Numbered from the stretch's first letter, positions 16,961-27,179 are shown. The stretch is DNA of 64,000 nucleotides from CALKGK01 sp964649515 (GCA_964649515.1 CAZYPV010000007.1:4637-68636), one strand, 5' to 3'. Numbers and translations: made by a program. The notes: generated by a model from the letters alone, not told the origin.

Positions 16961-17428
16961 ATGAGAAGGAAAAGAGCAAGAAAATTACCCCTGTTACCAG
17001 ATCCACGCTTCAAGAGCGAGTTGGTAACCCAGTTCGTAAACAACTTAATGTTGGATGGGAAGAAAAACTTGGCTTACAAGATTTTTTACGAAGCAGTTGA
17101 TCAGGTTTCCGAGAAGTCTGGAGAAGACGGTTTGGAAGTATGGAAGAAAGCGTTGAGCAACATCACCCCGGCGGTTGAAGTACGTAGCCGTCGAGTTGGT
17201 GGTGCAACTTTCCAGATTCCACAACAAATCCGTGATAGCCGCAAGGTTTCAATGGGGATGAAGTGGTTGATTGGTTTCTCGCGTAAGCGCAATGAAAAAA
17301 CCATGGCCGAACGTTTGGCAAATGAAATCATGGCGGCTTCAAGAGAAGAGGGAGCGACTTTCAAAAAGAAAGAAGATACGCACCGTATGGCCGAAGCAAA
17401 CAAAGCATTTGCTCACTTTAGAATCTAA
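16961..17428 (+). CDS. rpsG: 30S ribosomal protein S7
   Basis: 155 residues; nucleates assembly of the 30S head by binding the 3' domain of 16S rRNA. Conserved blocks RRKRARKLPLLPDPRF at the N-terminus and the VEVRSRRVGGATFQIP loop are present. It lies 24 bases after rpsL and 23 before fusA, the classical str-operon order; in E. coli S7 is the autogenous repressor of this operon. Confidence 0.99.
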   Translation: MRRKRARKLPLLPDPRFKSELVTQFVNNLMLDGKKNLAYKIFYEAVDQVSEKSGEDGLEVWKKALSNITPAVEVRSRRVGGATFQIPQQIRDSRKVSMGMKWLIGFSRKRNEKTMAERLANEIMAASREEGATFKKKEDTHRMAEANKAFAHFRI

Positions 17429-17451
17429 TTAAACGCTAAGACGACAATAAA

Positions 17452-19560
17452 ATGGCGAAAAGAGATTTAAGATACACAAGAAACATTGGTATCGCAGCCC
17501 ACATCGATGCGGGTAAGACAACAACTACTGAGCGTATCCTTTACTACGCAGGTGTAAGTCACAAAATTGGTGAGGTTCACGATGGTGCCGCAACCATGGA
17601 CTGGATGGAGCAAGAACAGGAGCGTGGTATTACCATTACTTCTGCAGCGACCACTGTATTCTGGAACTACCGAGGAGATCAGTTCCACGTGAATATTATT
17701 GATACTCCAGGACACGTTGATTTTACCGTTGAGGTAAACCGTTCATTGCGTGTTCTTGATGGTTTGGTGTTCTTGTTTAGCGCCGTTGATGGTGTTGAGC
17801 CACAATCGGAAACCAACTGGAGACTTGCAAACAACTACAACGTACCACGTATTGGGTTTGTGAACAAGATGGACCGTCAAGGTGCGGATTTCTTGAACGT
17901 TTGTCGTCAAGTAAAAGACATGTTGGGAAGCCATGCTTTGCCATTGCAGATTCCAATTGGTGCTGAAGATGATTTCAAAGGAGCGGTGGATTTGATTAAC
18001 TTCCGTGGAATTGTTTGGAATGACGAAGATCAAGGAATGACCTTCCAAGAAGTACCTATTCCAGACGATATCAAAGACGAAGCAATCATGTACCGTGAGC
18101 AATTGCTCGAGGCAGTGGCTGAGTTCGATGATACCTTGATGGAGAAATACTTTGAGGATCCAGAATCATTGACAGAGCGTGAAATTTTGGATGCTTTGCG
18201 TGAAGCTACCATCGGAGGGAAAGTAGTGCCAATGATGTGTGGTTCTGCATTTAAAAACAAAGGTGTTCAAGCCATGTTGGATATGGTGATGGAAATTCTC
18301 CCGTCTCCAATCGATACAGAAGCAATCCAAGGAACGCTGCCTGGGACTGAAGATCCTGCGTCTCGTAAGCCGTCTGTTGATGAGCCTTTCGCAGCTTTGG
18401 CATTTAAGATTGCTACCGACCCATTCGTAGGTCGTCTTTGCTTCACAAGAGCCTACTCAGGAAAATTGCCTGCAGGTTCTTATGTGTTGAATACAAGAAC
18501 AGGAAAGAAAGAGCGTATTTCTCGTATCTATCAGATGCACGCTTCGAAACAAAATCCAATTGACGAATTGCACTGTGGAGACATTGCTGCATTGGTAGGA
18601 TTTAAAGATATTAAGACGGGTGATACCCTTTGTGATGAAAAGCACCCCATCGTGCTCGAATCAATGGACTTCCCAGATCCAGTAATTGGAGTAGCTGTTG
18701 AGCCAAAAACGCAAGCTGATGTTGATAAACTCGGTATGGCTTTGGCAAAATTGGCAGAAGAAGATCCAACCTTCCAAGTGAAAACCGACGAGGATTCAGG
18801 TCAAACAGTCATCTCAGGAATGGGAGAGTTGCACTTGGACATTATCCTCGATCGTTTGAAGCGTGAGTTTAAGGTAGAATGTAACCAAGGTGCTCCTCAG
18901 GTTTCTTACAAAGAAGCCATCACAGGAAGCGTTGATCACCGTGAAACTTACAAGAAGCAATCAGGTGGTCGTGGTAAATTTGCCGATATCGTTGTGAAGA
19001 TTTCACCAAACGATGACAAAGAGAATCCAGGATTGGTATTCATCAACAGCATCAAAGGTGGTAACGTTCCACGTGAATACATTCCATCTGTTGAAAAAGG
19101 ATTCAAGGATTCAATGACCAATGGTGTACTTGCTGGTTATCCAATGGATTCGATGACAGTAGAGTTGATTGATGGATCTTTCCACGCAGTCGATTCAGAT
19201 TCGCTCTCATTCGAACTTGCAGCGAAAATGGCTTACCGTAATGCAGTGCCAAAAGCAGGAGCTGTTTTGATGGAGCCAATCATGAAGTTGGAAGTATTGA
19301 CTCCAGAGGAAAACATGGGTGATATCGTAGGTGACTTGAACCGTCGTCGTGGTGTGATCAATGGAATGGATGATCGTGCAGGTTCAAAAGTAGTGAAGGC
19401 CTTCGTTCCTCTTTCTGAGATGTTCGGATACGTGACCGCTTTGAGAACCATGTCTTCAGGACGTGCAACTTCAACCATGGAGTTCGATCACTTCGAAGCA
19501 ACACCAAAGAACATTGCTGACGAAGTAATTGCAAAAGCTAAAGGAACTGTAGGCGCATAA
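17452..19560 (+). CDS. fusA: Elongation factor G
   Basis: 702-residue translocase GTPase. G1 AHIDAGKTTTTERILYY, switch II DTPGHVDFTVEV and NKMDRQGADF are intact, followed by domains II-V, with VEPKTQADVDKL opening domain III and MSSGRATSTMEFDHFE near the C-terminus. Length is normal. It follows rpsG in the str arrangement, but the next gene is rpsJ rather than tuf, which is not in the window. Confidence 0.99.
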   Translation: MAKRDLRYTRNIGIAAHIDAGKTTTTERILYYAGVSHKIGEVHDGAATMDWMEQEQERGITITSAATTVFWNYRGDQFHVNIIDTPGHVDFTVEVNRSLRVLDGLVFLFSAVDGVEPQSETNWRLANNYNVPRIGFVNKMDRQGADFLNVCRQVKDMLGSHALPLQIPIGAEDDFKGAVDLINFRGIVWNDEDQGMTFQEVPIPDDIKDEAIMYREQLLEAVAEFDDTLMEKYFEDPESLTEREILDALREATIGGKVVPMMCGSAFKNKGVQAMLDMVMEILPSPIDTEAIQGTLPGTEDPASRKPSVDEPFAALAFKIATDPFVGRLCFTRAYSGKLPAGSYVLNTRTGKKERISRIYQMHASKQNPIDELHCGDIAALVGFKDIKTGDTLCDEKHPIVLESMDFPDPVIGVAVEPKTQADVDKLGMALAKLAEEDPTFQVKTDEDSGQTVISGMGELHLDIILDRLKREFKVECNQGAPQVSYKEAITGSVDHRETYKKQSGGRGKFADIVVKISPNDDKENPGLVFINSIKGGNVPREYIPSVEKGFKDSMTNGVLAGYPMDSMTVELIDGSFHAVDSDSLSFELAAKMAYRNAVPKAGAVLMEPIMKLEVLTPEENMGDIVGDLNRRRGVINGMDDRAGSKVVKAFVPLSEMFGYVTALRTMSSGRATSTMEFDHFEATPKNIADEVIAKAKGTVGA

Positions 19561-19571
19561 TTATAATTGAG

Positions 19572-19877
19572 ATGGCTCAAAAGATTAGAATCAAATTAAA
19601 ATCATACGATCACAACCTAGTGGATAAGTCTGCAGAGAAGATCGTTAAGACTGTAAAGTCAACAGGTGCAGTAATCAGTGGACCGATTCCATTGCCAACC
19701 CACCGCAGAATTTATACCGTATTGCGTTCACCACACGTGAATAAAAAGTCGCGTGAACAGTTCGAGTTGAGCTCATACAAGCGTTTGCTTGATATCTACA
19801 GCTCATCCTCGAAAACAGTTGACGCACTCATGCGCTTGGAGCTTCCAAGTGGAGTAGAAGTTGAAATTAAAGTTTAA
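19572..19877 (+). CDS. rpsJ: 30S ribosomal protein S10
   Basis: 101 residues; head protein of the 30S subunit, also the NusE antitermination factor in other bacteria. Conserved IRIKLKSYDHNLVD start and GPIPLPT loop. It opens the S10 portion of the cluster only 11 bases after fusA, so the str and S10 operons are continuous here with no visible promoter between them. Confidence 0.99.
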   Translation: MAQKIRIKLKSYDHNLVDKSAEKIVKTVKSTGAVISGPIPLPTHRRIYTVLRSPHVNKKSREQFELSSYKRLLDIYSSSSKTVDALMRLELPSGVEVEIKV

Positions 19878-19894
19878 TAATTAATCATACAGCA

Positions 19895-20515
19895 ATGCCT
19901 GGACTCATAGGGAGAAAAGTAGGTATGACCAGTATTTATAGTGCCGCTGGAAAAAATATTCCATGCACAATCATCGAGGCTGGTCCTTGTGTAGTTACAC
20001 AAGTTAAAACCCTAGAGAAGGATGGTTACGAAGCAGTTCAATTGGGCTACGGAGATCGCAAAGAAAAGCGCACTTCACAAGCCATGAAAGGACACTTCAA
20101 AAAAGCCGGAACATCTCCAAAAAGAAAGTTGGCTGAGTTTAAAGGTTTCGACCAAGAACTCGCCCTCGGTGATGAAGTTAAATTAGAAGACCTCTTCAAA
20201 GAAGGAGAATATGTCTTCGTAGTAGGGAAGAGCAAAGGAAAAGGTTTCCAAGGTGTGGTGAAACGCCACGGATTTGGAGGTGTTGGACAATCTACCCACG
20301 GTCAGCACAACCGTTTAAGAGCCCCAGGTTCTATCGGTGCGGCCTCATATCCTGCACGTGTATTCAAGGGAATGAGAATGGCTGGTCAAATGGGTAACGC
20401 CCGTGTGACAATTGAAAACTTGGAGGTGTTGAAAGTAATGCCAGAAGAGGGATTGATCGTTATCAAAGGAGCTGTTCCAGGTCACAAAGGTTCAACCGTT
20501 CTAATCAGAAAGTAA
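19895..20515 (+). CDS. rplC: 50S ribosomal protein L3
   Basis: 206 residues; binds near the peptidyl-transferase centre. The GLIGRKVGMTSIY start and the long central loop KGKGFQGVVKRHGFGG with ASYPARVFKGMRMAG are characteristic. One base separates its stop from rplD, consistent with coupled translation. Confidence 0.99.
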   Translation: MPGLIGRKVGMTSIYSAAGKNIPCTIIEAGPCVVTQVKTLEKDGYEAVQLGYGDRKEKRTSQAMKGHFKKAGTSPKRKLAEFKGFDQELALGDEVKLEDLFKEGEYVFVVGKSKGKGFQGVVKRHGFGGVGQSTHGQHNRLRAPGSIGAASYPARVFKGMRMAGQMGNARVTIENLEVLKVMPEEGLIVIKGAVPGHKGSTVLIRK

Positions 20516-20516
20516 G

Positions 20517-21146
20517 ATGGAATTAGCTGTATATACTACCGACGGGAAGAAGACCTCAAAGAAGGTTACCCTAGACGATACTGTTTTCGGTATCGAGCCT
20601 AATGATCATGCGATCTATCTTGATGTGAAGCGCTACAACGCTGCACAACGTCAAGGAACTCATAAATCAAAAGAACGTGCAGAAATTGCAGGATCAACCC
20701 GCAAAATCAAGCGTCAAAAAGGAACAGGTACCGCGCGTGCTGGTAGCATCAAGTCTCCAGTAATGAGAGGTGGAGGTACTGTTTTCGGACCGCGTCCTCA
20801 CAAATATGAGTTGAAGGTAAATAAGAAAGTGAAGCGTTTGGCTCGTATGTCTGCGCTCTCCTATAAGGCCAAAGCTGAAGGCATCATGGTTCTTGAAGAC
20901 CTCAAGATGGCTGCAGTGAAGACACAAGACTTCGTTAAAGTTCTTGGCAATTTGAACCTCACAAGCAAAAAGACTTTGGTGGTTCTTCCAAGTGCTGATA
21001 ACACCGTTTACTTGTCGTCACGAAATGTACCAAAGTGCAAAGTGACAAGTGCCGCTATGTTGAACACGTATGAAATCATGGACAGCACAAACATCGTGTT
21101 TGTAAGCAATGCTCATGAAGTTATACAAGAAACCTTGAAGAAGTGA
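20517..21146 (+). CDS. rplD: 50S ribosomal protein L4
   Basis: 209 residues; lines the exit tunnel, and in E. coli represses the S10 operon. The tunnel loop RQKGTGTARAGSIKSP and GGGTVFGPRPHKY are conserved. The stop overlaps the rplW start by four bases (ATGA). No S10-type leader is seen upstream of rpsJ, so control by L4 is not evident here. Confidence 0.99.
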   Translation: MELAVYTTDGKKTSKKVTLDDTVFGIEPNDHAIYLDVKRYNAAQRQGTHKSKERAEIAGSTRKIKRQKGTGTARAGSIKSPVMRGGGTVFGPRPHKYELKVNKKVKRLARMSALSYKAKAEGIMVLEDLKMAAVKTQDFVKVLGNLNLTSKKTLVVLPSADNTVYLSSRNVPKCKVTSAAMLNTYEIMDSTNIVFVSNAHEVIQETLKK

Positions 21147-21439
21147 TGAGCAATATTTTAATCAAGCCGCTGATTACTGAAAAGATGAGTTCAGACAGCG
21201 AAGCAAACAACAGATTTGGTTTCATTGTAGCTCGTGAAGCAAACAAAATTGAAATCCGTAAGGCTGTTGAAAGCAAGTACAATGTACAGGTAACTTCAGT
21301 TCGTACCATCAATGTTGATGGAAAGAAGAAGAGTCGTTTTACCAAAACCGGAATGGTGACAGGAAGAACCAATGCGTTCAAGAAAGCGATTGTAAGTGTT
21401 GCCGACGGACAAACCATTGATTTTTACGATAACATTTAA
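21143..21439 (+). CDS. rplW: 50S ribosomal protein L23
   Basis: 98 residues; sits at the tunnel exit and docks trigger factor and SRP. N-terminal ILIKPLITEKMS and the central NKIEIRKAVESKYNVQV are typical. Its start overlaps the end of rplD and rplB follows after 5 bases. Confidence 0.99.
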   Translation: MMSNILIKPLITEKMSSDSEANNRFGFIVAREANKIEIRKAVESKYNVQVTSVRTINVDGKKKSRFTKTGMVTGRTNAFKKAIVSVADGQTIDFYDNI

Positions 21440-21444
21440 GAGAC

Positions 21445-22272
<828 letters not shown>

Positions 22273-22279
22273 TTAAGAC

Positions 22280-22561
22280 ATGGCTCGTTCACTTAAAAAA
22301 CCACCATTCGTGCATTACAAGTTAATGCAAAGAGTAGAGGAATCTCAGGCTTCAGGAAAGAAGTCGGTGCTCAAGACTTGGTCTCGTTCTTCTACGATAA
22401 CTCCTGATTTTGTTGGTCTCACCATCGGTGTGCACAATGGGAAGCAATTCATTCCTGTGTACGTAACTGAAAACATGGTAGGTCACAAACTTGGAGAGTT
22501 CTCACCAACTAGAAACTTCCGTGGACACGGGGGAAATAAAAAGGACAAAGGGAGACGCTAG
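22280..22561 (+). CDS. rpsS: 30S ribosomal protein S19
   Basis: 93 residues; head protein near the A-site finger. Conserved ARSLKKPPFV start, WSRSSTITPDFVGLTIGVHNG centre and KLGEFSPTRNFRGH C-terminal block. Lies between rplB and rplV, as is usual. Confidence 0.99.
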   Translation: MARSLKKPPFVHYKLMQRVEESQASGKKSVLKTWSRSSTITPDFVGLTIGVHNGKQFIPVYVTENMVGHKLGEFSPTRNFRGHGGNKKDKGRR

Positions 22562-22586
22562 TCTTCTGAATTAAAATTTGGAAACC

Positions 22587-22982
22587 ATGGGTGCCAGAAA
22601 AAGAATACAAGCGGAGAAGCGCAAAGAGGAACTGAAATCAGTTGCCATTGCTAAGCTGAACAATTGTCCTACTTCTCCTCGTAAAATGAGAATAGTAGCA
22701 GATACAATTCGCGGAAAGAAGGTGACAGACGCTTTGAATATTTTGAAGTTTAGCCGTAAGGAAGCTTCATTGAGATTGGAAAAGCTCTTGTTGTCTGCAA
22801 TTGACAATTGGACAAATAAAAACGAAGGCGAGCGTCTTGAAGATGCCAACCTGGTAGTAAGTGAGATCAAAGTTGACGGAGGTCGTATGTTGAAGAGAAT
22901 TCAGCCTGCTCCTCAAGGACGCGCTCACAGAATTAGAAAAAGATCGAATCACGTAACGATTATCGTAGATAGCGCTAAATAA
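22587..22982 (+). CDS. rplV: 50S ribosomal protein L22
   Basis: 131 residues from the ATG at 22587 (MGARKRIQAEKR); an in-frame TTG three codons upstream is less likely. Lines the exit tunnel with the extended hairpin ending PAPQGRAHRIRKRSNHVTI, the region where macrolide-resistance changes occur in other species; no insertion or deletion is apparent. N-terminal part carries CPTSPRKMRIVADTIRG. Confidence 0.98.
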   Translation: MGARKRIQAEKRKEELKSVAIAKLNNCPTSPRKMRIVADTIRGKKVTDALNILKFSRKEASLRLEKLLLSAIDNWTNKNEGERLEDANLVVSEIKVDGGRMLKRIQPAPQGRAHRIRKRSNHVTIIVDSAK

Positions 22983-22990
22983 TTACAAGA

Positions 22991-23710
22991 ATGGGACAAA
23001 AAACCAATCCAATAGGGAATCGTTTAGGATTCATCAAAGGCTGGGAATCAAACTGGTACGGTGGAAAGAATTACACCGAGAAACTGGTTGAAGACGATAA
23101 AATTCGTCAGTACCTGACAGCCCGTTTGCGTAAAGCGAGTGTTGCGAAAATCATTATTGAACGAACGTTGAAGTTGGTTACTGTAACCATCCAAACAGCT
23201 CGTCCAGGAGTGATCATCGGTAAAGGAGGAAGCGAAGTAGATAAGTTGAAAGAAGAGTTGAAGTCATTGACTGGAAAGGAAGTGCAAATCAACATCTTTG
23301 AGATCAAAAGACCTGAGTTGGATGCACGTTTGGTTGCAGACAGTGTAGCTCGTCAGATTGAAGCTCGTATCTCCTTCCGTCGTGCAGCGAAGATGGCAGT
23401 AGCCGGAACCATGAGAATGGGAGCTGAAGGAATCAAGATCATGGTATCTGGCCGTTTGAATGGGGCAGAGATGGCACGTTCTGAGATGTACAAAGATGGA
23501 CGTATTCCATTGCACACCTTCAGAGCAGACATCGACTATGCCTTGAGCGAAGCGCACACAACATACGGGCGTATTGGAATTAAAGTTTGGATCTGCCGTG
23601 GCGAAGTTTATGGTAAGCCAGATTTGACTCCAGACACAGAGAATAAAGATAAGCGTGGTGGTGGTAATAATGCCGGAGGTCAAGCTCCAAGACGTCGCCG
23701 TCGTAAATAA
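22991..23710 (+). CDS. rpsC: 30S ribosomal protein S3
   Basis: 239 residues; forms the mRNA entry site. N-terminal GQKTNPIGNRLGF, KH domain with GVIIGKGGSEVDKL, and the C-terminal domain with GAEGIKIMVSGRLNGAEMAR. The tail is Gly/Asn-rich and ends in six basic residues, somewhat longer than in E. coli. Confidence 0.99.
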   Translation: MGQKTNPIGNRLGFIKGWESNWYGGKNYTEKLVEDDKIRQYLTARLRKASVAKIIIERTLKLVTVTIQTARPGVIIGKGGSEVDKLKEELKSLTGKEVQINIFEIKRPELDARLVADSVARQIEARISFRRAAKMAVAGTMRMGAEGIKIMVSGRLNGAEMARSEMYKDGRIPLHTFRADIDYALSEAHTTYGRIGIKVWICRGEVYGKPDLTPDTENKDKRGGGNNAGGQAPRRRRRK

Positions 23711-23730
23711 TCAAGAAAAAGCAGTAAAAG

Positions 23731-24150
23731 ATGTTACAGCCAAAAAGAACCAAGTTCCGTAAAATGCAGAAGGGCCGTGTACGCGGTCTAGCTCAAAGAG
23801 GGTCTAGAATTGCCTTCGGTTCATTTGCGATTAAGACGACTGACATGGGTTTCATTACATCACGTCAAATCGAATCTGCTCGTGTTGCCATTACACGTTA
23901 CATGAAACGTGAAGGTAAAGTATGGATTAGAATATTTCCGGACAAACCAATCACTTCTAAGCCTGCAGAGGTAAGGATGGGTAAAGGTAAGGGTGCTCCA
24001 AGTCATTGGGTTGCTCCAATCAAGCCGGGTAGAATTATGTTTGAAATTGACGGTGTACCGTTGGAAGTTGCTCAAGAGGCACTCCGATTGGGAGCGCAAA
24101 AGTTGCCAGTTCGTACGCGTTTTGTTGTACGTCCGGACTACGTCGAATAA
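23731..24150 (+). CDS. rplP: 50S ribosomal protein L16
   Basis: 139 residues; organises the A-site region of the large subunit. Conserved MLQPKRTKFRKMQKGR start, ARVAITRYMKREGKVWIRIFP and the PAEVRMGKGKGAPSHWVA loop. Followed closely by rpmC, as in other bacteria. Confidence 0.99.
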   Translation: MLQPKRTKFRKMQKGRVRGLAQRGSRIAFGSFAIKTTDMGFITSRQIESARVAITRYMKREGKVWIRIFPDKPITSKPAEVRMGKGKGAPSHWVAPIKPGRIMFEIDGVPLEVAQEALRLGAQKLPVRTRFVVRPDYVE

Positions 24151-24159
24151 TAGAGTATT

Positions 24160-24351
24160 ATGAAAGCGCAGGAAATAAAGCAATTATCCGACTCTGATCT
24201 ACAGGAAAAAGTAGCAGAGCATCGTCAGGCATTGGCGGAGATGAAGTTCAATAACTCACTTGCTGGGTTAGAGAACCCAATGCAATTAAGAGATCACAAG
24301 AAAGTGATCGCAAGGTTATTGACAGAGCTTAACGCTCGTAAAAACGCCTAA
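24160..24351 (+). CDS. rpmC: 50S ribosomal protein L29
   Basis: 63 residues, two-helix protein near the tunnel exit. The pattern KAQEIKQLSDSDLQEKV followed by NPMQLRDHKKVIARLLTEL is that of L29. Position between rplP and rpsQ confirms it. Confidence 0.97.
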   Translation: MKAQEIKQLSDSDLQEKVAEHRQALAEMKFNNSLAGLENPMQLRDHKKVIARLLTELNARKNA

Positions 24352-24365
24352 AAAGGAATAAGGCA

Positions 24366-24626
24366 ATGGAAAATAAACGCAACCTTAGAAAAGAACGAAT
24401 TGGTGTTGTGACTTCCAATAAAATGGACAAGTCAATCGTCGTTAGTGTTGAACGTAAAGTGAAGCACGAGAAATACGGGAAATTCGTAAAAACGACCAAC
24501 AAATTTGTAGCACACGACGAAAAAGACGAGTGCAACATTGGTGATACCGTTCGTATTATGGAAACTCGTCCGCTCTCAAAGAGAAAATGCTGGAGATTGG
24601 TCGAGATCATCGAAAGAGCTAAGTAA
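24366..24626 (+). CDS. rpsQ: 30S ribosomal protein S17
   Basis: 86 residues, OB-fold primary 16S-binding protein. Conserved RKERIGVVTSNKMDKSIVVSVER, then VKHEKYGKFVK and CNIGDTVRIMETRPLSKRK. Normal length and place. Confidence 0.98.
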   Translation: MENKRNLRKERIGVVTSNKMDKSIVVSVERKVKHEKYGKFVKTTNKFVAHDEKDECNIGDTVRIMETRPLSKRKCWRLVEIIERAK

Positions 24627-24655
24627 TCTTGTCCAACGAATAAAGGTTAAAAGAA

Positions 24656-25024
24656 ATGTTACAGCAAGAAAGCCGTATGAGAGTAGCAGATAACAGTGGA
24701 GCAAAAGAAGCTCTCTGTATCCGCGTCTTGGGAGGAACCAAGCGCCGCTACGCAAGTATTGGTGACAAGATTATTGTTACCGTAAAAGAAGCAACCCCGA
24801 ACGGAAACGTGAAGAAAGGGACAGTATCAACTGCAGTTGTAGTGAGAACAAAAAAAGAGGTGCGTAGAGCTGATGGATCGTATATCCGTTTCGACGATAA
24901 CGCAGTTGTTCTCTTGAATGCAGCCGGTGAAATGCGTGGTACTCGTATCTTTGGCCCAGTGGCAAGAGAGTTGCGTGAAAAAGACTTTATGAAGATTGTT
25001 TCACTTGCACCTGAGGTGCTTTAA
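24656..25024 (+). CDS. rplN: 50S ribosomal protein L14
   Basis: 122 residues; forms intersubunit bridges. Starts MLQQESRMRVADNSGAKE and ends GPVARELREKDFMKIVSLAPEVL, both highly conserved. First gene of the spc-type part, joined to the S10 part by only a 29-base gap. Confidence 0.99.
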   Translation: MLQQESRMRVADNSGAKEALCIRVLGGTKRRYASIGDKIIVTVKEATPNGNVKKGTVSTAVVVRTKKEVRRADGSYIRFDDNAVVLLNAAGEMRGTRIFGPVARELREKDFMKIVSLAPEVL

Positions 25025-25036
25025 TTTATAAAGGCA

Positions 25037-25357
25037 ATGCACAAACGAGTAAAAGTACAAACAGGCGACCAAGTGAAAGTTCTTTCTGGAGAAGACAAAG
25101 GAAAGAATGGAAAGGTCTTGCGCGTTGATCGTAAAAACGACCGTGTTCTTGTGGAGGGAATCAATATGGTGACCAAGCACATGAAACCTAGCGCCAACAA
25201 CCCACAAGGTGGAGTTGAAAAAAGAGAAGCGGCCATCCACATTTCAAACGTGATGGTTATTGATAATCAAGGAAACCCAACACGTGTTGGGAAGAGAAGA
25301 GCAGACAATGGTAAATTGGTGCGTTTCTCTAAAAAATCAAATGAGGAGCTTAAGTAA
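25037..25357 (+). CDS. rplX: 50S ribosomal protein L24
   Basis: 106 residues; assembly initiator of the large subunit. A KOW motif (TGDQVKVLSGEDKGKNGKVL) is at the N-terminus. The last A of its stop is the first base of the rplE start (TAATG at 25355-25359). Confidence 0.98.
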   Translation: MHKRVKVQTGDQVKVLSGEDKGKNGKVLRVDRKNDRVLVEGINMVTKHMKPSANNPQGGVEKREAAIHISNVMVIDNQGNPTRVGKRRADNGKLVRFSKKSNEELK

Positions 25358-25908
25358 TGAGTTACACACCAAGACTTCGCAAGCAGTACGACGATGAAAT
25401 CGTTGGAGCTCTCAAATCAAAATTCGAGTACAAATCTGTTATGCAGGTTCCTCGAATTACCAAAATTTGCCTCAACCAAGGTTTGGGTAAAGCGGTAGCG
25501 GATAAAAAGATGGTTGACAACGCAGTTGAAGAGATGACTGCAATCGCCGGTCAAAAAGCCATTGCTACTTTCTCTACAAAAGATGTCTCTAACTTCAAAT
25601 TGCGTAAAGGCATGCCAATCGGTTGCCGCGTGACTTTGAGAGACGAAAAAATGTACGAGTTTTTAGATCGATTAATCTCCGTATCTTTGCCGCGCGTTCG
25701 TGACTTCAGAGGAGTGAAAGCTTCCGGTTTTGACGGAAGAGGGAACTTTACTTTTGGAGTTAAAGAACAAATCATTTTTCCTGAAATCGACCTAGATAAA
25801 GTAAAACACTTTAATGGGATGGATATCACGATCGTTACTACGGCTACGACGGATGAAGAAGCGAAAGCATTGTTGAACGAGTTCGGTTTTCCGTTCACTA
25901 AAAAATAA
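25357..25908 (+). CDS. rplE: 50S ribosomal protein L5
   Basis: 183 residues; binds 5S rRNA and contacts the P-site tRNA. Typical blocks VMQVPRITKICLNQGLG, FKLRKGMPIGCRVTLR and LPRVRDFRGVKASGFDGRGNFTFGVKEQ. Translationally coupled to rplX by a one-base overlap. Confidence 0.99.
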   Translation: MSYTPRLRKQYDDEIVGALKSKFEYKSVMQVPRITKICLNQGLGKAVADKKMVDNAVEEMTAIAGQKAIATFSTKDVSNFKLRKGMPIGCRVTLRDEKMYEFLDRLISVSLPRVRDFRGVKASGFDGRGNFTFGVKEQIIFPEIDLDKVKHFNGMDITIVTTATTDEEAKALLNEFGFPFTKK

Positions 25909-25916
25909 ACGCTACC

Positions 25917-26186
25917 ATGGCAAAAGAATCAATGAAAGCACGCGAGCGCAAGCGCCAAAAAATGGTAGCACGTTACGCTGAAAAAAGAAAGAGACTCAAA
26001 GAAGAAGAGGATTGGGAAGGTTTGCAAAAACTACCTAAAAATTCTTCAGCAGTGCGCTTGCACAACAGATGTCAACTTACAGGTCGTCCACGTGGATACA
26101 TGCGTCAATTCGGTATCTCTCGTGTGACTTTTAGAAAGATGGCATTGGCAGGTAAAATTCCAGGAGTTAAAAAAGCGAGCTGGTAA
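25917..26186 (+). CDS. rpsN: 30S ribosomal protein S14, zinc-free long form
   Basis: 89 residues; head protein near the A site. This is the C-minus form: no CxxC pairs are present, the only Cys being in LHNRCQLTGRPRGY. C-terminal QFGISRVTFRKMALAGKIPGVKKASW is fully conserved. It is the single rpsN in the cluster; no zinc-binding paralogue is seen in the window. Confidence 0.98.
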   Translation: MAKESMKARERKRQKMVARYAEKRKRLKEEEDWEGLQKLPKNSSAVRLHNRCQLTGRPRGYMRQFGISRVTFRKMALAGKIPGVKKASW

Positions 26187-26207
26187 CCAGCCTTAAAAAC
26201 AACAGCT

Positions 26208-26606
26208 ATGTATAGTGATCCAATAGCAGATTATTTAACGCGTATCAGAAACGCGCAGGCCGCTCGTCATAAGGTAGTGGAAATTCCAGCTTCAAACTTG
26301 AAGAAGGAAATCACCAAAATCCTTCACGAGAAAGGGTACATCTTGAACTACAAGTTCGTAGATAGCGAAGTACAAGGAGTGATCAAAATCGCCCTCAAGT
26401 ACCATCCGAAAACCAAAAAGCCAGCCATTTCTGAGCTGCAACGTGTGAGCAAACCAGGTTTGAGAAAATATTCAGGCGGAGATTCAATTCCAAGAGTATT
26501 GAACGGCCTTGGTATTTCAGTGATTTCAACTTCAAAAGGGTTGATGACAGATAAAGAAGCAAGAAAAGACAATGTAGGTGGTGAAATCATCTGCTACGTA
26601 TATTAA
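26208..26606 (+). CDS. rpsH: 30S ribosomal protein S8
   Basis: 132 residues; central-domain 16S-binding protein and, in E. coli, repressor of the spc operon. Start DPIADYLTRIRNAQ and C-terminal ISVISTSKGLMTDKEARKDNVGGEIICYVY are conserved. Confidence 0.99.
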   Translation: MYSDPIADYLTRIRNAQAARHKVVEIPASNLKKEITKILHEKGYILNYKFVDSEVQGVIKIALKYHPKTKKPAISELQRVSKPGLRKYSGGDSIPRVLNGLGISVISTSKGLMTDKEARKDNVGGEIICYVY

Positions 26607-26618
26607 ACAATACATCGA

Positions 26619-27170
26619 ATGTCACGAATAGGAAAAGCGCCGATACCTTTGGCAAAAGGAGCAGAAATTACCGTTTCTGGATCTCTAGTAAAGGTAAAAG
26701 GCCCAAAAGGCGAGCTGGAACAAGTACTTGATCCAGCGATTTCAGTCGAAGTCAAGGAAAATGAAATTATTCTTGATCGTGCTAACGAGTCAAAAGACGT
26801 TAGAGCGAAACATGGTTTATATCGTTCCTTGATTAACAACATGGTTGTTGGTGTGACTGAAGGATTCAAAAAGGAACTCGAATTGGTAGGGGTTGGTTAC
26901 CGTGCTAAAACATCCGGGCAACGCTTGGAATTGGCATTGGGTTACAGTCACCCAATCATTATCGAGCTTCCAAAAGAAATTAAAGTAGATGCGGTTTCTG
27001 AGAAAGGTAAAAATCCAGCAGTGATTTTGGAATCTCATGACAAGCAATTGATCGGTATGATTGCCTCAAAATTGCGTTCGCTTCGTAAACCTGAACCATA
27101 CAAAGGAAAAGGTGTGCGCTACAAAAATGAATACATCCGTCGTAAAGCGGGTAAAGCAGCTGCTAAATAA
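26619..27170 (+). CDS. rplF: 50S ribosomal protein L6
   Basis: 183 residues; two similar domains near the sarcin-ricin loop. MSRIGKAPIPLAKG start, LVGVGYRAKTSGQRLELALGYSHP at the domain junction and the C-terminal RKPEPYKGKGVRYKNEYIRRKAGK are diagnostic. Confidence 0.99.
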   Translation: MSRIGKAPIPLAKGAEITVSGSLVKVKGPKGELEQVLDPAISVEVKENEIILDRANESKDVRAKHGLYRSLINNMVVGVTEGFKKELELVGVGYRAKTSGQRLELALGYSHPIIIELPKEIKVDAVSEKGKNPAVILESHDKQLIGMIASKLRSLRKPEPYKGKGVRYKNEYIRRKAGKAAAK

Positions 27171-27179
27171 TATTGAATT